DNA from: Ascochyta rabiei
Taxonomy: Eukaryota; Ascomycota; Dothideomycetes; Pleosporales; Didymellaceae
Reading direction: 5' to 3'
DNA length: 64,000 nt
NCBI RefSeq assembly: GCF_004011695.2
Contig: NC_082410.1
Span: 124,001 to 188,000, forward strand
A program made the translations under genes and the position numbers. Below are positions 1 through 10,686 of this stretch, in pieces; the first letter of the stretch is position 1, and every line of letters starts with the position of its first letter. The notes beneath the pieces are model-generated. The model worked only from the letters and a program-made list of their open reading frames with translations, searched no databases and was not told where the DNA came from.

Positions 1-1870
1 GGAGGACCTAGCAGAGGTCTAGCAACCGCCTAAAATTGTCCCTGAGGAATTCCGCCAATATCAGATTGGCCTTAGAGACTTGTCTCCCCCGGCTCTTAAC
101 CCTCCATCCAATGGCCATCAGAGCCAGGGTCGATCTGAAGACACCAAAGCTAGGGGACTGGACTTTAACGTTGCAGAAGCTCTCCTTTGTAGCCTAGACA
201 ACAGAGTTAGTGCCCCTACAAACCTTGCAAACGAAGCCGCGCAGGGGGATTCCGCTTACGCCCTAGAGATCTCAGAACTCCTGACGGATTTTGTTAAGCA
301 AGTCCAACAGCAGGACGCAGCATACCCCGCAAACCAGTTACTAACAACCTAGATGGACAGCAGAGCAAAGAAGGGACAACACTACTAGGAGGTTAACCCT
401 AGTGGGACCTTACGCAGGAGCAGGAAAGTTTAGATTCCTAACAACATTACACTGCGCCAAACCATCCTCTTAAGGAACCATGACAACCCTATAGGGGGTC
501 ACTATGGCGTGGATAAGACTGCCTAAGTACTTAAGAAAAAGTACCACTGGCTACAGCTGATAAAGGACGTAAACGAGTACATCTGACAGTGTCCTACGTG
601 CCAACTGCACAAGATCAGGAGGTATAAGCTGTAGGGATTGCTCACACTGTTACTAGTACCAGACACAGCCTGGCGGCACTTCTCCCTCAACTTTGTAACA
701 GACTTGCTAAAGTTAACAGACGCCAAGGGGAATGAGTATAATTCCATACTGGTCCTTGTGGACCGCTTTAGTAAGTATGTCCAGTACCTACCCTGCACCA
801 AGACGATCACTGCCCAGCGCCTAGCCAAGCTGCTCTTAGAGCAGAGCTTTTTGAAGCAAGGACCACCAGATACGCTGTTGTCAGATCAGGGTTCAGTGTT
901 CACTAGTCAATTCTGGTCTGACATTTGCTACCACCTCAAGATCAACCACCGATTGAGTACGGCTTTCCATCCCCAGACAGACAGGCAGACAGAGCGCCAG
1001 AATTAGGAGTTAGAAACGTACCTCCGCATATACATAAACTACCAGCAAGATAACTAGGTAGACCTCCTGCCATACGCTGAGTACGCCTACAACTCTAAAG
1101 CTCACTCCGCCTATAGAGAATCTCCCATAAAGGTCGCCTTTGGCACAGACCCAAAGGGATTTAACGGGATGCCCAATAAGCACTGGCTACAAAAACCCCA
1201 AACCGTCTGGGACAAGGATGGGGCGACACCAGAACTACGCCGGCAGGTCGCTAGCTGCCTATCGCACTGGCACAATATGTGGAAAACAGCAAAGAAGGCC
1301 TTAGAGTACGCACAGAAGGGCAACGCTTAGTGGTACAACGCAAAACAGTCTAAACAACACTTTGCTAAGGGAGACTTAGTTCTCCTTTAGGCCAAGAACC
1401 TGATAACAAGCTGTCCTTCTAAGAAGTTTGACGCTTGATACCTTGGGCCATTTGTAGTAATTAAGAAGGTAGGCAAGCTGGCGTACAAGCTGAAGCTACC
1501 CCTATCAATGGATAGAGTGCACCCAGTGTTCAACGTGTCACTCCTTAAGCACTAGAGGGAACCCCTTGCAGGCAGCGGGTTCTGGCCAGGTCCTATCAGC
1601 ATACCAGAAGACGTCTTACCTGGCAACAGGTTTAAAGTTGAAGGTATACTGTTACACAAAGACACTGCTGCCCAAGGAAGGGAGTACAGAGTCAAGTGGC
1701 TGGGTTGGCCAAATAAAGAAGCCACCTGGGAACCACTCAAGAACCTTGACCACTGCGATGAGATCCTTCAGGATTATCACCAATACGCTCAGGCGGGTAA
1801 TCCATCAGCAGTGAGCCGGACTACGTCCGGCGGGCTGGCGCCACCAAGGCGAAAGAGGGGACGTCCTTAG
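1..1870 (+). pseudogene. pol fragment: integrase and chromodomain, nonsense-riddled
   Basis: One reading frame (first codon at base 2) runs without a frameshift from the window edge to 1870. It contains the tail of the RT/RNase H part, an HHCC integrase zinc finger (histidines near 479 and 500, CPTC at 590-601), the integrase core (VDRFSKYV near 760, LSDQGSVF near 880, HPQTDRQTE near 969) and a chromodomain near 1634-1760 (YRVKWLGW, then TWEPLKNL). The frame is interrupted by TAG at 20, 350, 386, 431, 632, 1004, 1055, 1328, 1388 and 1553, TAA at 524 and TGA at 584 and 1436. Most fall where Gln or Trp is expected, which fits CAG-to-TAG and TGG-to-TAG changes typical of RIP. The chromodomain places it among chromoviruses. 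It is not expected to give active protein. Confidence 0.9.
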
Positions 1871-2087
1871 AAGTCCGCCTCATGAACCCCACTCCAAAAT
1901 GGCAAAAAAAGTGAGGATGGATAGTCCCAGGACTCGTGCGACTGGAGGCCGAAGGAGGCCCAGCGTCCATCCGATACATCACTGCCAAGAATAGCACATT
2001 CACAGGAGAGGAGAGTTTCATTGTCATCTACCAGTTCGTCAAATGGTCATTATTGAAGTGGAAGGTCTTTATAACCACAACCACAGC

Positions 2088-3022
2088 TTAAGCAGCTCCA
2101 CCGCGACCCTCAGAAGGGCTCATCTCATAGGAGGGGCTACGACGGCAACGACCACCTGGGGTGGGCTTGGTCAGGGAAGCTGAAAGGGAAATCCTCTCAA
2201 AAGGAGCCGACGGAGCCTGGACAGCAGAAGGCAGGTCAGTACCATAGTAGTACCACCGCTTCTCCGCATTGTGAGCACCACCCGTCTTCTGGAAGTGATC
2301 CTCAATTGTGCTGTCAATCACAACGTTGTTAGGAAGCTTCGCACCAACAGTCCCAACCGCAGCCTGCAAAAAGTCAGCTCCGCACAAGAAAGAGGGGGAG
2401 GAAAACACCTACAATGTACCGCTCAAGGTTGTGCAACCAAGAAACCTGACAGGCTTGAGCGTACTCAGTCTCGCTCAGACCAGACTTGTTGATGCGGCGA
2501 CGAACCACAGCATCGTAGGCGACAAAGCCGTCGCGACAAGCCTTGGCGTAGTCGTAGGCAGTCTGCCAGTACGTCTGCACCTGAGCAATCACGTCGTCGT
2601 CGGTCGCCTGGTTGCCTTGAGCAACTGTCTCATCATTCGTCTTGCGGAGGGCACGCTCAATCAAGAAATCAAGCATGTTGCAGGCTCAACGGAAGACAGG
2701 GTCAATCTACAAAAGTCAGCATGGGTAGACACTGGGGCAGCGCAGGAAATACCTCAACACACTTCCCCTCCTTCGAGAGGACGCAACAGGGACACACGCT
2801 GAAGTTGTCCTTGCGAAGCCCATACCCACCAGGCCGACGAAAGACGCGGATGAAGGACAAGATGGTGCCATCAGGGTCGCTCTTGGACGAAGTGGTCAAG
2901 TGCGTGATGCTGGCGCGGCACCAGTATCGCGAAAGCGACGGCTGGGGCTGCATGCTCTTAGGCAGCTGGTAGACGTGGTTGGGCAGAGCCTCACGGGAGA
3001 TATACGTCGGAGGGGGCGTCAT
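2088..3022 (-). pseudogene. unknown intron-containing gene, antisense inside the retroelement
   Basis: Three coding blocks join into one unknown protein. Exon 1 (3022-2753) starts MTPPPTYISREALPNHVY and ends in a cysteine-rich stretch (CPCC, then EGKCVE). An intron beginning GTATTT and ending TTTTGTAG follows. Exon 2 reads MLDFLIERALRKTNDE and ends at 2413. The second intron (2412-2364) starts GTAGGT and ends TTTTTGCAG after a CTGAC branch site. Exon 3 (2363-2088) includes NAEKRWYYYGTDL. With the best first splice, an in-frame TGA at 2688-2686 lies just upstream of MLDFLIER; a weaker donor (GTGTTG) with a later acceptor would avoid it. So the gene is either freshly broken or spliced differently. 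I recognise no family. A TATA-like box lies about 100 bases upstream. It is far less decayed than the pol gene beside it. Confidence 0.55.
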
Positions 3023-3116
3023 GGTGTTGAGGGCAAGGGCTGGAAGGCAAGGGCTGGAAGGCAGATGTGGATGAGGGTGTGGGGATGATGAGGCACTGTG
3101 AGCAAGCAAATACAGT

Positions 3117-3129
3117 CCTTATATACGCC
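3117..3129 (-). promoter_or_regulatory. TATA-like box for the antisense gene
   Basis: Read on the minus strand this is GGCGTATATAAGG, about 100 bases upstream of the ATG at 3022. Position and sequence suit a core promoter for the antisense gene; this is inference from sequence alone. Confidence 0.4.
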
Positions 3130-4095
3130 GAATTCCCTCTGCCCAGCAGCTCTCCGGTAACGACCCGACCTCTCACCGCTCTCTCACCTGTCGCAATCCA
3201 CCGCGCAGGAAGACGATTTTCGTCACAAATATTCAGGCACAGGTCCATTGACCGCTGGAAGAGCAACCAGTAATCTCACCTGAGATTCACGTTGCAAACA
3301 AACGCTGGGGCCTGGACCATACTGCGCAAGGGTCCAGGCAAGGCGTCATGCATAGCAAGGCCGACAGCTCACTGTCACCGCCGGCATGCGGACAAGATCC
3401 CCCGCGAATGAGCGAATCCCAGACCAGTTCGCGCAGGAACAGGGCTGCAGGAGCCGCTGGCGATCCTCTCGCGGACGTCACCGGTTGGGGACTTACTAAT
3501 CCAGCCCACAAGGCGGACAACGTCCAACCACTCACGCCTCCAAGCGGCCTCAGCCCCTGGATTAAGGCACCCAATCACTTAGGAGATCGCGGAGAGCAAA
3601 CAGCGGGCACACCTAGGGCAACCCTCAGCCCAGTGCCGGGCGCCGCGTACGCCACGCAGGGAGCAAACAATGCCCCTTACAAATCACCTATTCGGTGTAC
3701 AATCGTCACGCTCCCCACGGCCTTGGCCACATGGGTTTAAGAGCCAACGACCGCTGAGGCGTCGTTCACAGTGACGTCTGGCAGCAGCAACAGCTCACTG
3801 ACCAGCGGCCAATGAAGGCACAAAGGAAGACTCGGCCTCAGCCAGTCTCTTGCAAGCAAGACTCGTCCACCCGGCTGCGCAGCAACGCTGCCCTGGTGGC
3901 TCACCGAGCAAACGTCGTGAGGATAGGATTGCTGGCGTCCATTGCGTGCCTAACAGCTGCCCATCCCCACAGACAACAACCAATAGACTCCCACCAGCAC
4001 CGCATTTCTCCTGCCAAGTTTTTCCCTCCACAGGAGGTTTTCCTGGAGCTTAATGACGTTGCTGGAGACCTCTCCACGGTTCGGGACGAACCTTC
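3130..4095. other. GC-rich gap between antisense gene and polypurine tract
   Basis: Open frames here lack recognisable motifs and overlap on both strands. The region probably holds the promoter of the antisense gene and the 3' untranslated part of the retroelement. It is not visibly AT-biased, in contrast to the DNA right of the LTR. Confidence 0.4.
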
Positions 4096-4108
4096 AAAGA
4101 GGGGGGGG
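4096..4108 (+). other. polypurine tract (plus-strand primer)
   Basis: AAAGAGGGGGGGG lies four bases before the LTR start TGTCACG. This is the arrangement expected for plus-strand priming in Ty3/Gypsy elements and fixes the element's orientation as plus. Confidence 0.7.
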
Positions 4109-4112
4109 CTAT

Positions 4113-4345
4113 TGTCACGAGTATTCTCCCCACGCCAGGAGATACCTCGGCCAGGTCCCGGGCCAAGCCCGGAGACCCACCGGCCACACGCGTATATAAT
4201 ATTCACGTGCCTTAAGACTCACCCATTAAGGATTTGTCTCATCTCTCAAAATACCACCTATTATTCGTCCCATCTCGCTCTGCTCGATCGTCTGCCTACA
4301 GTGACCTCACAACTACCTAAAAATACTAAAAGAGAGGTAGCAAGT
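4113..4345 (+). repeat. 3' LTR of the Gypsy element (right end unresolved)
   Basis: The sequence starts TGTCACGAGTATTC directly after the polypurine tract. A TATA box (GCGTATATAATATT) near 4190-4203 suits the LTR promoter. I could not find a matching ACA end or a target duplication because the 5' LTR is outside the window. The right boundary is a guess at where the composition turns AT-rich. Confidence 0.6.
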
Positions 4346-4797
4346 GCCTACTACTAACTAAAACTAGGATATAGATATAATAAAGCATACCTATATAATA
4401 TATAGCAGGTAGACAATAACAGATATATCTGCAGCTACGCATAAATAACATAACACCTCCTACTTAGCTATAAAGAATACAGACAAGTAAGGAAAATAAT
4501 ACAGAACAGCCTATAAGGACAACAACTTTTAATATAACTCCTACTACACACAACCTAGGAAATTCTAGCTACTCTAGCTTTTATTTTAGATACTAGAATA
4601 GGCACCTGTAAGTGGTACCTACAATAAACAACAGACACCTAAAAACTGCTGTTAACTCCCTAGAGCATAGGCTCTTACTACAGGACTCTAAACACACATT
4701 TACTATCCCTTTTTACAAACACTCTCCTTAAATTACTAGAGCAGCTTAACTGCTCTCGTCTTATATAGTCTTAGACTCACACAGGACGTTAAACTTA
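4346..4797. other. AT-rich stretch without genes
   Basis: Short AT-rich words, many TATA and TAG strings and no supported reading frame. It looks like old RIP-mutated repeat DNA next to the LTR, but no family can be named. Confidence 0.4.
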
Positions 4798-4814
4798 TCA
4801 ATCAATCAATCAAT
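4798..4814. repeat. TCAA tetranucleotide repeat
   Basis: Four TCAA units overlap the 3' end of the dead secreted-protein gene on the minus strand. On that strand the units read ATTGATTGATTGA and supply its apparent stop, so repeat expansion or loss of the native C-terminus may have cut the frame. Confidence 0.7.
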
Positions 4815-5488
4815 GACCGTACCGCTTCCATTGGTCTTGATTCGGAAACCACGCTGAGTTGAGGTTCCAACATAGCCGGTGCTGCCTGCAATGACAGCCC
4901 GAAAGTTGCCACGGTATTGACCGTCGTTGACACTGACGTCTGGGGAGATCTCGCTACTCCACCACACGCACTTGATGTAGGTGATACTGGCAGGATTTAA
5001 GCGGGAAGTATCATCCGGGTTCGCTGAAGGGTTGCGTTCGAAATAATGTTGAAAGAGGTACAACCGGAAATGGCGTAGCACATGTCCGCGCAGGTCTGAA
5101 CATCGTAAGTGTCAAGTAGAATGAAGCCAAGGTAGCCCGGATCATTGGGTGATACCTTAGTGTTGGAGAAGACAGACTTAAAGCCTGGTGGAGTCTTTAC
5201 AGAGCTAGCCTACGGAAAGTAGTAGCTGTCGCTGAGGAAAATGTTGGCAGTGTCAGGAGATGATTTGTGCGCAACAACAGAAGGCTGAGGATAGCAGATG
5301 TTGCTCGCGCGTTTGAACCTCCGAGCCTCAGCAGTGGCGGGTAAAGGGGCAAGCAGGGTAGTCGTAGTGATAAAAGGTACGCTCGGAGCAGTCTGGTAGA
5401 TCACAGGGGGTCCAGGATAGGTATGAGTCTGAGCAGCTATAGCTACAGCAGCCAAAACAGCAACAACAGTAAAAGTGTTGAGAAGCAT
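4806..5488 (-). pseudogene. secreted protein with PAN/apple-like cysteine pattern, broken
   Basis: The first part starts MLLNTFTVVAVLAAVAIAA, a clear signal peptide, and is followed by a Pro/Thr-rich region. The frame meets TAG at 5212-5210, where CAG (Gln) would keep it open. Coding continues with TPPGFKSVFSNTKV and CADMCYAISGCTSFN. About 5041-5053 a one-base loss shifts the frame; the remainder (YFERNPSANPDD, IKCVWWSSEI, VIAGSTGYVG) continues in the next frame. The CADMC...GC-SFN-YFER...IKC pattern is one I associate with a common family of fungal secreted PAN/apple-like proteins. With a nonsense codon, a frameshift and a repeat-derived end, this copy is very probably dead. The TAG change (CpA to TpA) matches RIP. 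Confidence 0.65.
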
Positions 5489-7802
5489 GACAAAGGCGAA
5501 GGATCAGTAAGTACAACAAATCGATGAAAAATCTGATGGGTGTGGCAATAGATGAACAAGGAGTGGCCTATAAGTACTTATTGTGAACGCTCGTCGCCAG
5601 CTGGTCTGGACCTCAGTGACAAACACTACAATGATCACGTACATCGTACTCTGGAAAGCTATCAACCTTTCAAGTCAGTTGCTATAGACTCCAGGATGTT
5701 AGTTGAAGCTGTTACTATTGAAGTGGCTGTGAGATGATGTTCGGCACAAGTGTGGTTGTTATCACTAAGACTTAGACTCGCGGCTATCTTTGGTCGATGC
5801 CTTTTGAGGTGTAGTTGTCTTCTAGCTCGCCCTCTGGCATGAGTTGGAGTTTTGTATGTGCCTACTTGTCTTTTTAAGCGATGCGTGGGATCTCAGGAGC
5901 GGATTCAAACCTGGCGCTGACACATTGCCCCCCCCCCCCATTCTAGTTAGATTTGAGTTGAGAAAGGGTCAGGTGCTCGTGTGTGGATCGTGATACGGGG
6001 GCGCCATCGACTTGCACTGATGTGGAAGATGCAAACACTACGCCAGCGCTCTCCATTCTTTGAGCTTGCCTAATTGTGAATCTCAGCTCACAGATCGCAG
6101 CTCTGATCTGTAGGAAATATCGTACAACATGGTGCTTGACTAGGGTTAGGCACTATGAGTAGCCCAATTCGTTAACCGGCTTGTTGGATCTAGATGCAGT
6201 ATTTGGAGGTCTCGCTCCGGAAAGTCAAAAAGCTGCGCAGCACCCTCTTAAAAAGTAAGAACCTGTGCATACTGCTTTGATTATCACCTGGCAATAAAAA
6301 ATGAAGCAACGTGGTTGCAGAATGGAGGGATAACCCACAGGAAGAAATTCCAGGTTCATTTTGCGCGATGCTGTAGAGGACTAGTCAAGGCCAAGACTGG
6401 ACCAATGGCTTTCAGTACCACGATGAGCGGGGTAGCAACTAGGATAGTAAGAAAGTATTAATCAAATCGACTTGTATCTAGATGCTCTTGATAAGAGCTT
6501 GTAGGTGATTTTGCGTCGAGGCTTGGACGAGGCCCTTGTTTGAGTTGTGTCTGACATCTGGAATTCTGGGTCAGGGTCTCTCAGTATGTACCGTGGTCCA
6601 GCAGGTTCAACGAAAACAGGGTCCCCAACGGGAAGACGGCGTTCAGTTGAGAAATGAACAGTTAATGGTTTGCGTGTCATACATAGAGAGAGAAAAGCAA
6701 AAGAAGAGAAGGCGACAGAAACCGGATGTAAGCTACTGCCACGTATGGCACGGACAGATTGCCAGGATAGCAAAGAGCGAAGGCTTGTATGTAAGTGCGG
6801 CAAACTAAGCATAAAAGTTTCGAAAATGCGTGAACAGCAGGAAGTTTGGCGAATCCAGAGGACAGTAGGAAGGAGCGCGAGAATCGAAACGCAGCACAAT
6901 TGCTATGACGTCATGGCTTCTTCTGCAAAACGAACACGTTGTATCAGCATTGTTCAACCCTTTTCTGCCGTTCCTACTGCACAGAAACTTAAAGGGTATT
7001 AAAAATGTCCGCTTATTTACATTGTCGGAAAATTTTGATGACTATAGTCATTATGATACAGTTCAAATCGATGCGGCGCGGTGCGGTGGGATCTATCTGA
7101 TATATGCCGCGTGCTGCTTTCAGGCAAGCATCAATCTAATTCTCGATCTCAAGAAACCCCCATCTTTGAAACCGTTCTGCGGCAACCTTGAGATTCGTCT
7201 GATGTCTGCATCCTGATCTGGTCATCTTGTTGCTTGATACCTTCAGTTCCCTTCAGGATCTCCACACTGACAAGCTTGCAACATGAAGTCTCCGCCCCTC
7301 AGGTCGGCAACGAAACTTAAGGCCAAGTCATCAGACATCAGTACCGAAATTGCATTTGACTTTACTCCCGGCGTTCCTAGCGCAGCAATATACCTGCCAC
7401 ATAGCCATTGGCTACGGACCGCCTCGCTTAACCGGGAAAAGCCTTCGACGTCTCTTCTAGATTGCTTAATCTGGTCTTGAGGGGAACAACAGAATGCACC
7501 TGAAAGCATCCGTCACTCTTCTGGGATAGTTCTGTGGGCAAGACCAGTCAATTGTCAGATTTCTTCGCTTGGCATGCTCGGAGTACCGCTCTGGGGGGCG
7601 TACGGGCTTGCCGAATGTCCATGGATGATATTTCCTTATTGCGATGAGCCTCTCAACGGCTCTGCTGACCTTGGGTCTAAGTTCTAGAGATGGAATACAG
7701 CCGGTGGGCTGGTGGTATATAAGTGATGTTCAATCTGCTCATATCTGCTCATCAGCATCCAGAAAATTATTCAATAAGCCACCGGGTCGAGCCAAAGCAA
7801 CC
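5489..7802. other. intergenic region with no supported gene
   Basis: Several frames up to about 145 codons occur (for example minus strand 6899-6462) but show no motif, intron signals or coding-like composition. A run of C lies near 5930-5940. The last few hundred bases are the likely promoter of the LPMO gene, with a TATA-like TATATAAG near 7715. Confidence 0.4.
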
Positions 7803-8782
7803 ATGAAGCTCTCCACACCCCTCGTTCTGGCCATAGCGGCATCATCGGCAACTGCTCATACCATATTTCTTTCTCTGAACAACGGCGCAGTGGGTGATGG
7901 CGTTCGCGTTCCGTCTTACGATGGTGTACGTTTCCCTCTTGCTCACCTCCACTCTTGTATGACACTGACCCATGACTCTCAGCCCATCACGGACGTGACT
8001 TCAAATGACGTTGTCTGTAATGGCGGACCCAACCCTACAGCCAAAACCAATACCGTCATCACTGTTCAGGCTGGCTCTTCCGCGACTCTCACTTGGCGTC
8101 ACACCTTGACCTCTGGACCAAGCGATGTCATTGATTCCAGCCACAAGGGTCCCGTCATGGCATACCTGAAGAAGGTCACGGATGCAAAGACAGACACTGG
8201 TGTCGGAAACGGATGGTTCAAGGTACCTTGCATCTCCTCATCACCTTCTGCAAACCACCCTTCAACTAAATTAATACGTGTTATACATGAAAGCAGAAGT
8301 ACAAAGCTGACAATACTTCAGATCGCCGAAGATGCCTTCGACGGCACAAAGTGGGGCGTTGACCGCCTAATTGCCAATCAGGGCAAGCAAACCATCACAA
8401 TTCCGGCCTGCATTGCACCAGGGCAATATCTACTCCGCGGTGAGCTGATTGCACTGCATTCTGCGGGTAGTTACCCGGGTGCGCAGTTTTACATGTAAGG
8501 ACGGACCCCTTCAATTCATATTGAAGTATTTCGCAGGATCCCTTACCCATCCACGGAATCCTCGATTGCATTTCGAGGTGCTCAAACGATGGAAAAGTGC
8601 TGTTGCTAACTTTGAAAAGGGAATGCGCACAAATTAACATCATCGCCGGCAGTGCGAGCAAGACACCAGCTACCGTCAGCCTTCCCGGCGCATACAAGGG
8701 ATCAGACCCCGGAATCACATACAACCTGTACAGTGGACAGAAGACATACACTGCACCTGGGCCGGCGGTCTTCAAGTGCTAG
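7803..8782 (+). CDS. AA9 lytic polysaccharide monooxygenase
   Basis: A secreted copper enzyme that oxidatively cleaves cellulose or related glucans. Exons are 7803-7925, 7983-8222, 8322-8494 and 8620-8782, giving 232 residues. The signal peptide (residues 1-18) ends ...SSATA, so the mature chain begins with His19, the N-terminal half of the histidine brace. The second copper His is H95 in the [11 protein letters not shown] motif. H167 (ELIALH), Q176 and the axial Tyr178 (QFYMEC) complete the AA9 active site. C53 and C181 can form the usual disulfide. There is no CBM1 or linker, so it is a single-domain enzyme of normal length. Introns have good GTACGT, GTACCT and GTAAGG donors, and the last has a GCTAAC branch site. 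A sugar transporter follows on the opposite strand, 174 bases away. Confidence 0.95.
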
Positions 8783-8956
8783 GCAATGAAATTGAGACTG
8801 GTTATGCAGTAATAAATCGTGCAACATTGTATGTAGGGTTAGATTTGGACAGTTGATAGAGCGAGTGTAAACCACATTTTGATGCTCAAAAATTCAGCGC
8901 GGTCGTCTCCTATCTTTCTTACAATGAAAGTGCGTATGAAGCTACTTTTCGGGAAC

Positions 8957-10686
8957 TCATCGAACAACCTCTGTCGTAGCATAAGGCTCCTTCTCCTCAT
9001 CGTCGGCATGTTTGCCAACAAGAGCAGCACCCGTGTGCGACAGCGGCACTTTCCCCCTACCAAAAGCAACAAACCATTTATTTCCACTAAACAGCGCATT
9101 CATCTCCTCGAGCGGCCTCTTTGCAGTCTCTGGAAGCGTAGCCCAGAAAAAGACCGCATTGGTAAAGTTGCAAATGATAAACGTCAGGAAATAGCGCCAG
9201 CCCACACTCTCCATGGCGATAGGAGTGATCTGACCAATGAGAGTGTTGAAGGCAAAAGACACCATGACACCGATTGACACGCCCTTAGACCGCGTCTTCG
9301 TATCAAAGACTTCGGCGGGAATGATCCACGAGAGCGGCCCGCATGTGAAGCTGAACGAGATCTGATACAGCCAGTTAATGGTAATGAAGACCCATCCGAG
9401 CGAATGCTGCAAGCTCGGGCCAGCGGTAGGGAACCTGGCGATTGCCGCTGTGACAATGATCCAGCACAGCCCATTGACCACATTGCCGATGATGAGGGGC
9501 CAGCGCCGCCCGATACGATCGATGAGTAAGACGGTGCAGGCTTGCGCTACCACGGAAAGCACGTTGCTTATGCCCTGGTACTTCAACGCATCTCCAGTGC
9601 CGATTGCGAGCCCTTTATAAATTTGGGGCGTGTAGTATTGAATCGCTGACACTCCCGTCATTTGCACTGAAGCTTGAATGGCGCAGACGAGGAAGAGGCG
9701 GCGGAAGCTGCTTCGATCCGTGAAGAGGTCTTTGTAGCCTTTGGCGACGATAGAGTGCTCGTGTTCAATAGCCTGTTCGATTTGATGGAATTCTTCCTGT
9801 ACCCAGGGGTCGTCTAGGTTGCCGTTTGAGTGTAGCCGTGCGAGAGTCTTGAGACCCTCTTCGCGACGGCCGTGATCAACGAGCCAACGGGGAGATTCAG
9901 GAAACAGGAGAATAAGCGCTCCAAGAACGCCAGCAGGAATGACTTGTATGCCAAGAGGAATACGCCATTGGTTGTTATCGGTGCCGGAGATACCAACGTT
10001 TGTGCCATGTGTGAGCCATGCTGGAGGATGTTAGACCAGTCTCTAGGTGCAATTTCGTTTCATGTGATACTTACTCGCTGTGACTGCGCCAATCCCGAGC
10101 ATCAACTGTTGCAACCCAGTAACGCGACCACGAATCGATGGGTGCGAGATCTCGGCCTGGTAAAGGGGGACGATCATGACAAGGAAACCAACTCCAAAGC
10201 CTCCAATTGCTCGGCCTGAATACAAGAACGATATGTTTTGCGCCACAGCCTGGAGAATACCACCGAGGATGAAGGTGACGGCGCCAATGATGATTGCGAA
10301 CCTGCGACCGACACGATCGGCCGCAGGCCCAGCGGCCATCGCACCGAAAAAGCCACCACCAGTGAACAGCGAGACGACCGCACCACTGATAAGGTTAGTT
10401 TTTTGCATGTAAGTGAGCGAAGCGAACCTACACTTGGTCATCGTGTGGGTTATTGAAGTAGGTCATGAATGAGGTCGAGGCTACGCTACCACCAATGACG
10501 CCGAGATCGTAGCTGTCATTCGTTAGTTTCCTCTTCTTGTTGATGCTTTTGCACGCACATACCCATAATTGAAAAATCCAAGCGAAGCGAAAACACCGAC
10601 CAGAAACTGATAGTGCTGTTAACGAGACCGAGCGGTCATGGCTCATCTAGGGTGCTCACCTGGTACAGCTTTGGTGAGATAGCCAT
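8957..10686 (-). CDS. MFS sugar (hexose) transporter
   Basis: A plasma-membrane sugar/H+ symporter of the MFS sugar-porter family, about 520 residues with twelve membrane segments expected. Translation begins MAISPKLYQ (ATG at 10686). Four introns are visible: after LYQ, after FFNYG, after HDDQV and after GIGAVTA (GTAAGTATC). Family signatures occur in order: GYDLGVIGG in TM1, DRVGRRFA between TM2 and TM3, GRAIGGFGVG in TM4, PESPRWL before the central loop, DRIGRRWP in the second half, and PAEVFDTKTRSKG followed by a PETAKRPLEEM tail. All conserved motifs are intact. The acidic tail (DDEEKEP) is typical of fungal members. Substrate cannot be read from sequence. It is convergent with the LPMO gene, a plausible but unproven functional pairing for glucan use. 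Confidence 0.93.

Larger units (their letters stand above)
1..4345 (+). mobile_element. Ty3/Gypsy (chromovirus) LTR retrotransposon, 3' part
   Basis: The left edge of the window lies inside a plus-strand pol gene: integrase zinc finger, integrase core, then chromodomain. Far downstream is a polypurine tract (4096-4108) followed by TGTCACGAG, the usual start of a fungal Gypsy LTR. Pol and LTR share one orientation, so I read them as one element. The distance from chromodomain to LTR (about 2.2 kb) is far longer than usual and is filled by a minus-strand gene. The 5' LTR, gag, protease and reverse transcriptase lie outside the window, and the right end of the 3' LTR was not resolved, so the end given is approximate. 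That 1-1870 and 4113 onward belong to one insertion is inference. Confidence 0.7.

Noticed and set aside
1566..1814. Separate 82-codon frame over the chromodomain
   Set aside because: It is out of frame with the integrase-chromodomain frame, which carries the recognisable YRVKWLGW motif.
5930..5940. Run of C
   Set aside because: A simple homopolymer with no element boundary or gene around it.
6462..6899. A 145-codon minus-strand frame
   Set aside because: No homology recognised, odd composition and no support from flanking signals.
9184..9483. Open frames opposite or out of frame within the sugar transporter
   Set aside because: Shadows of the transporter gene, whose conserved motifs lie in the other frame.
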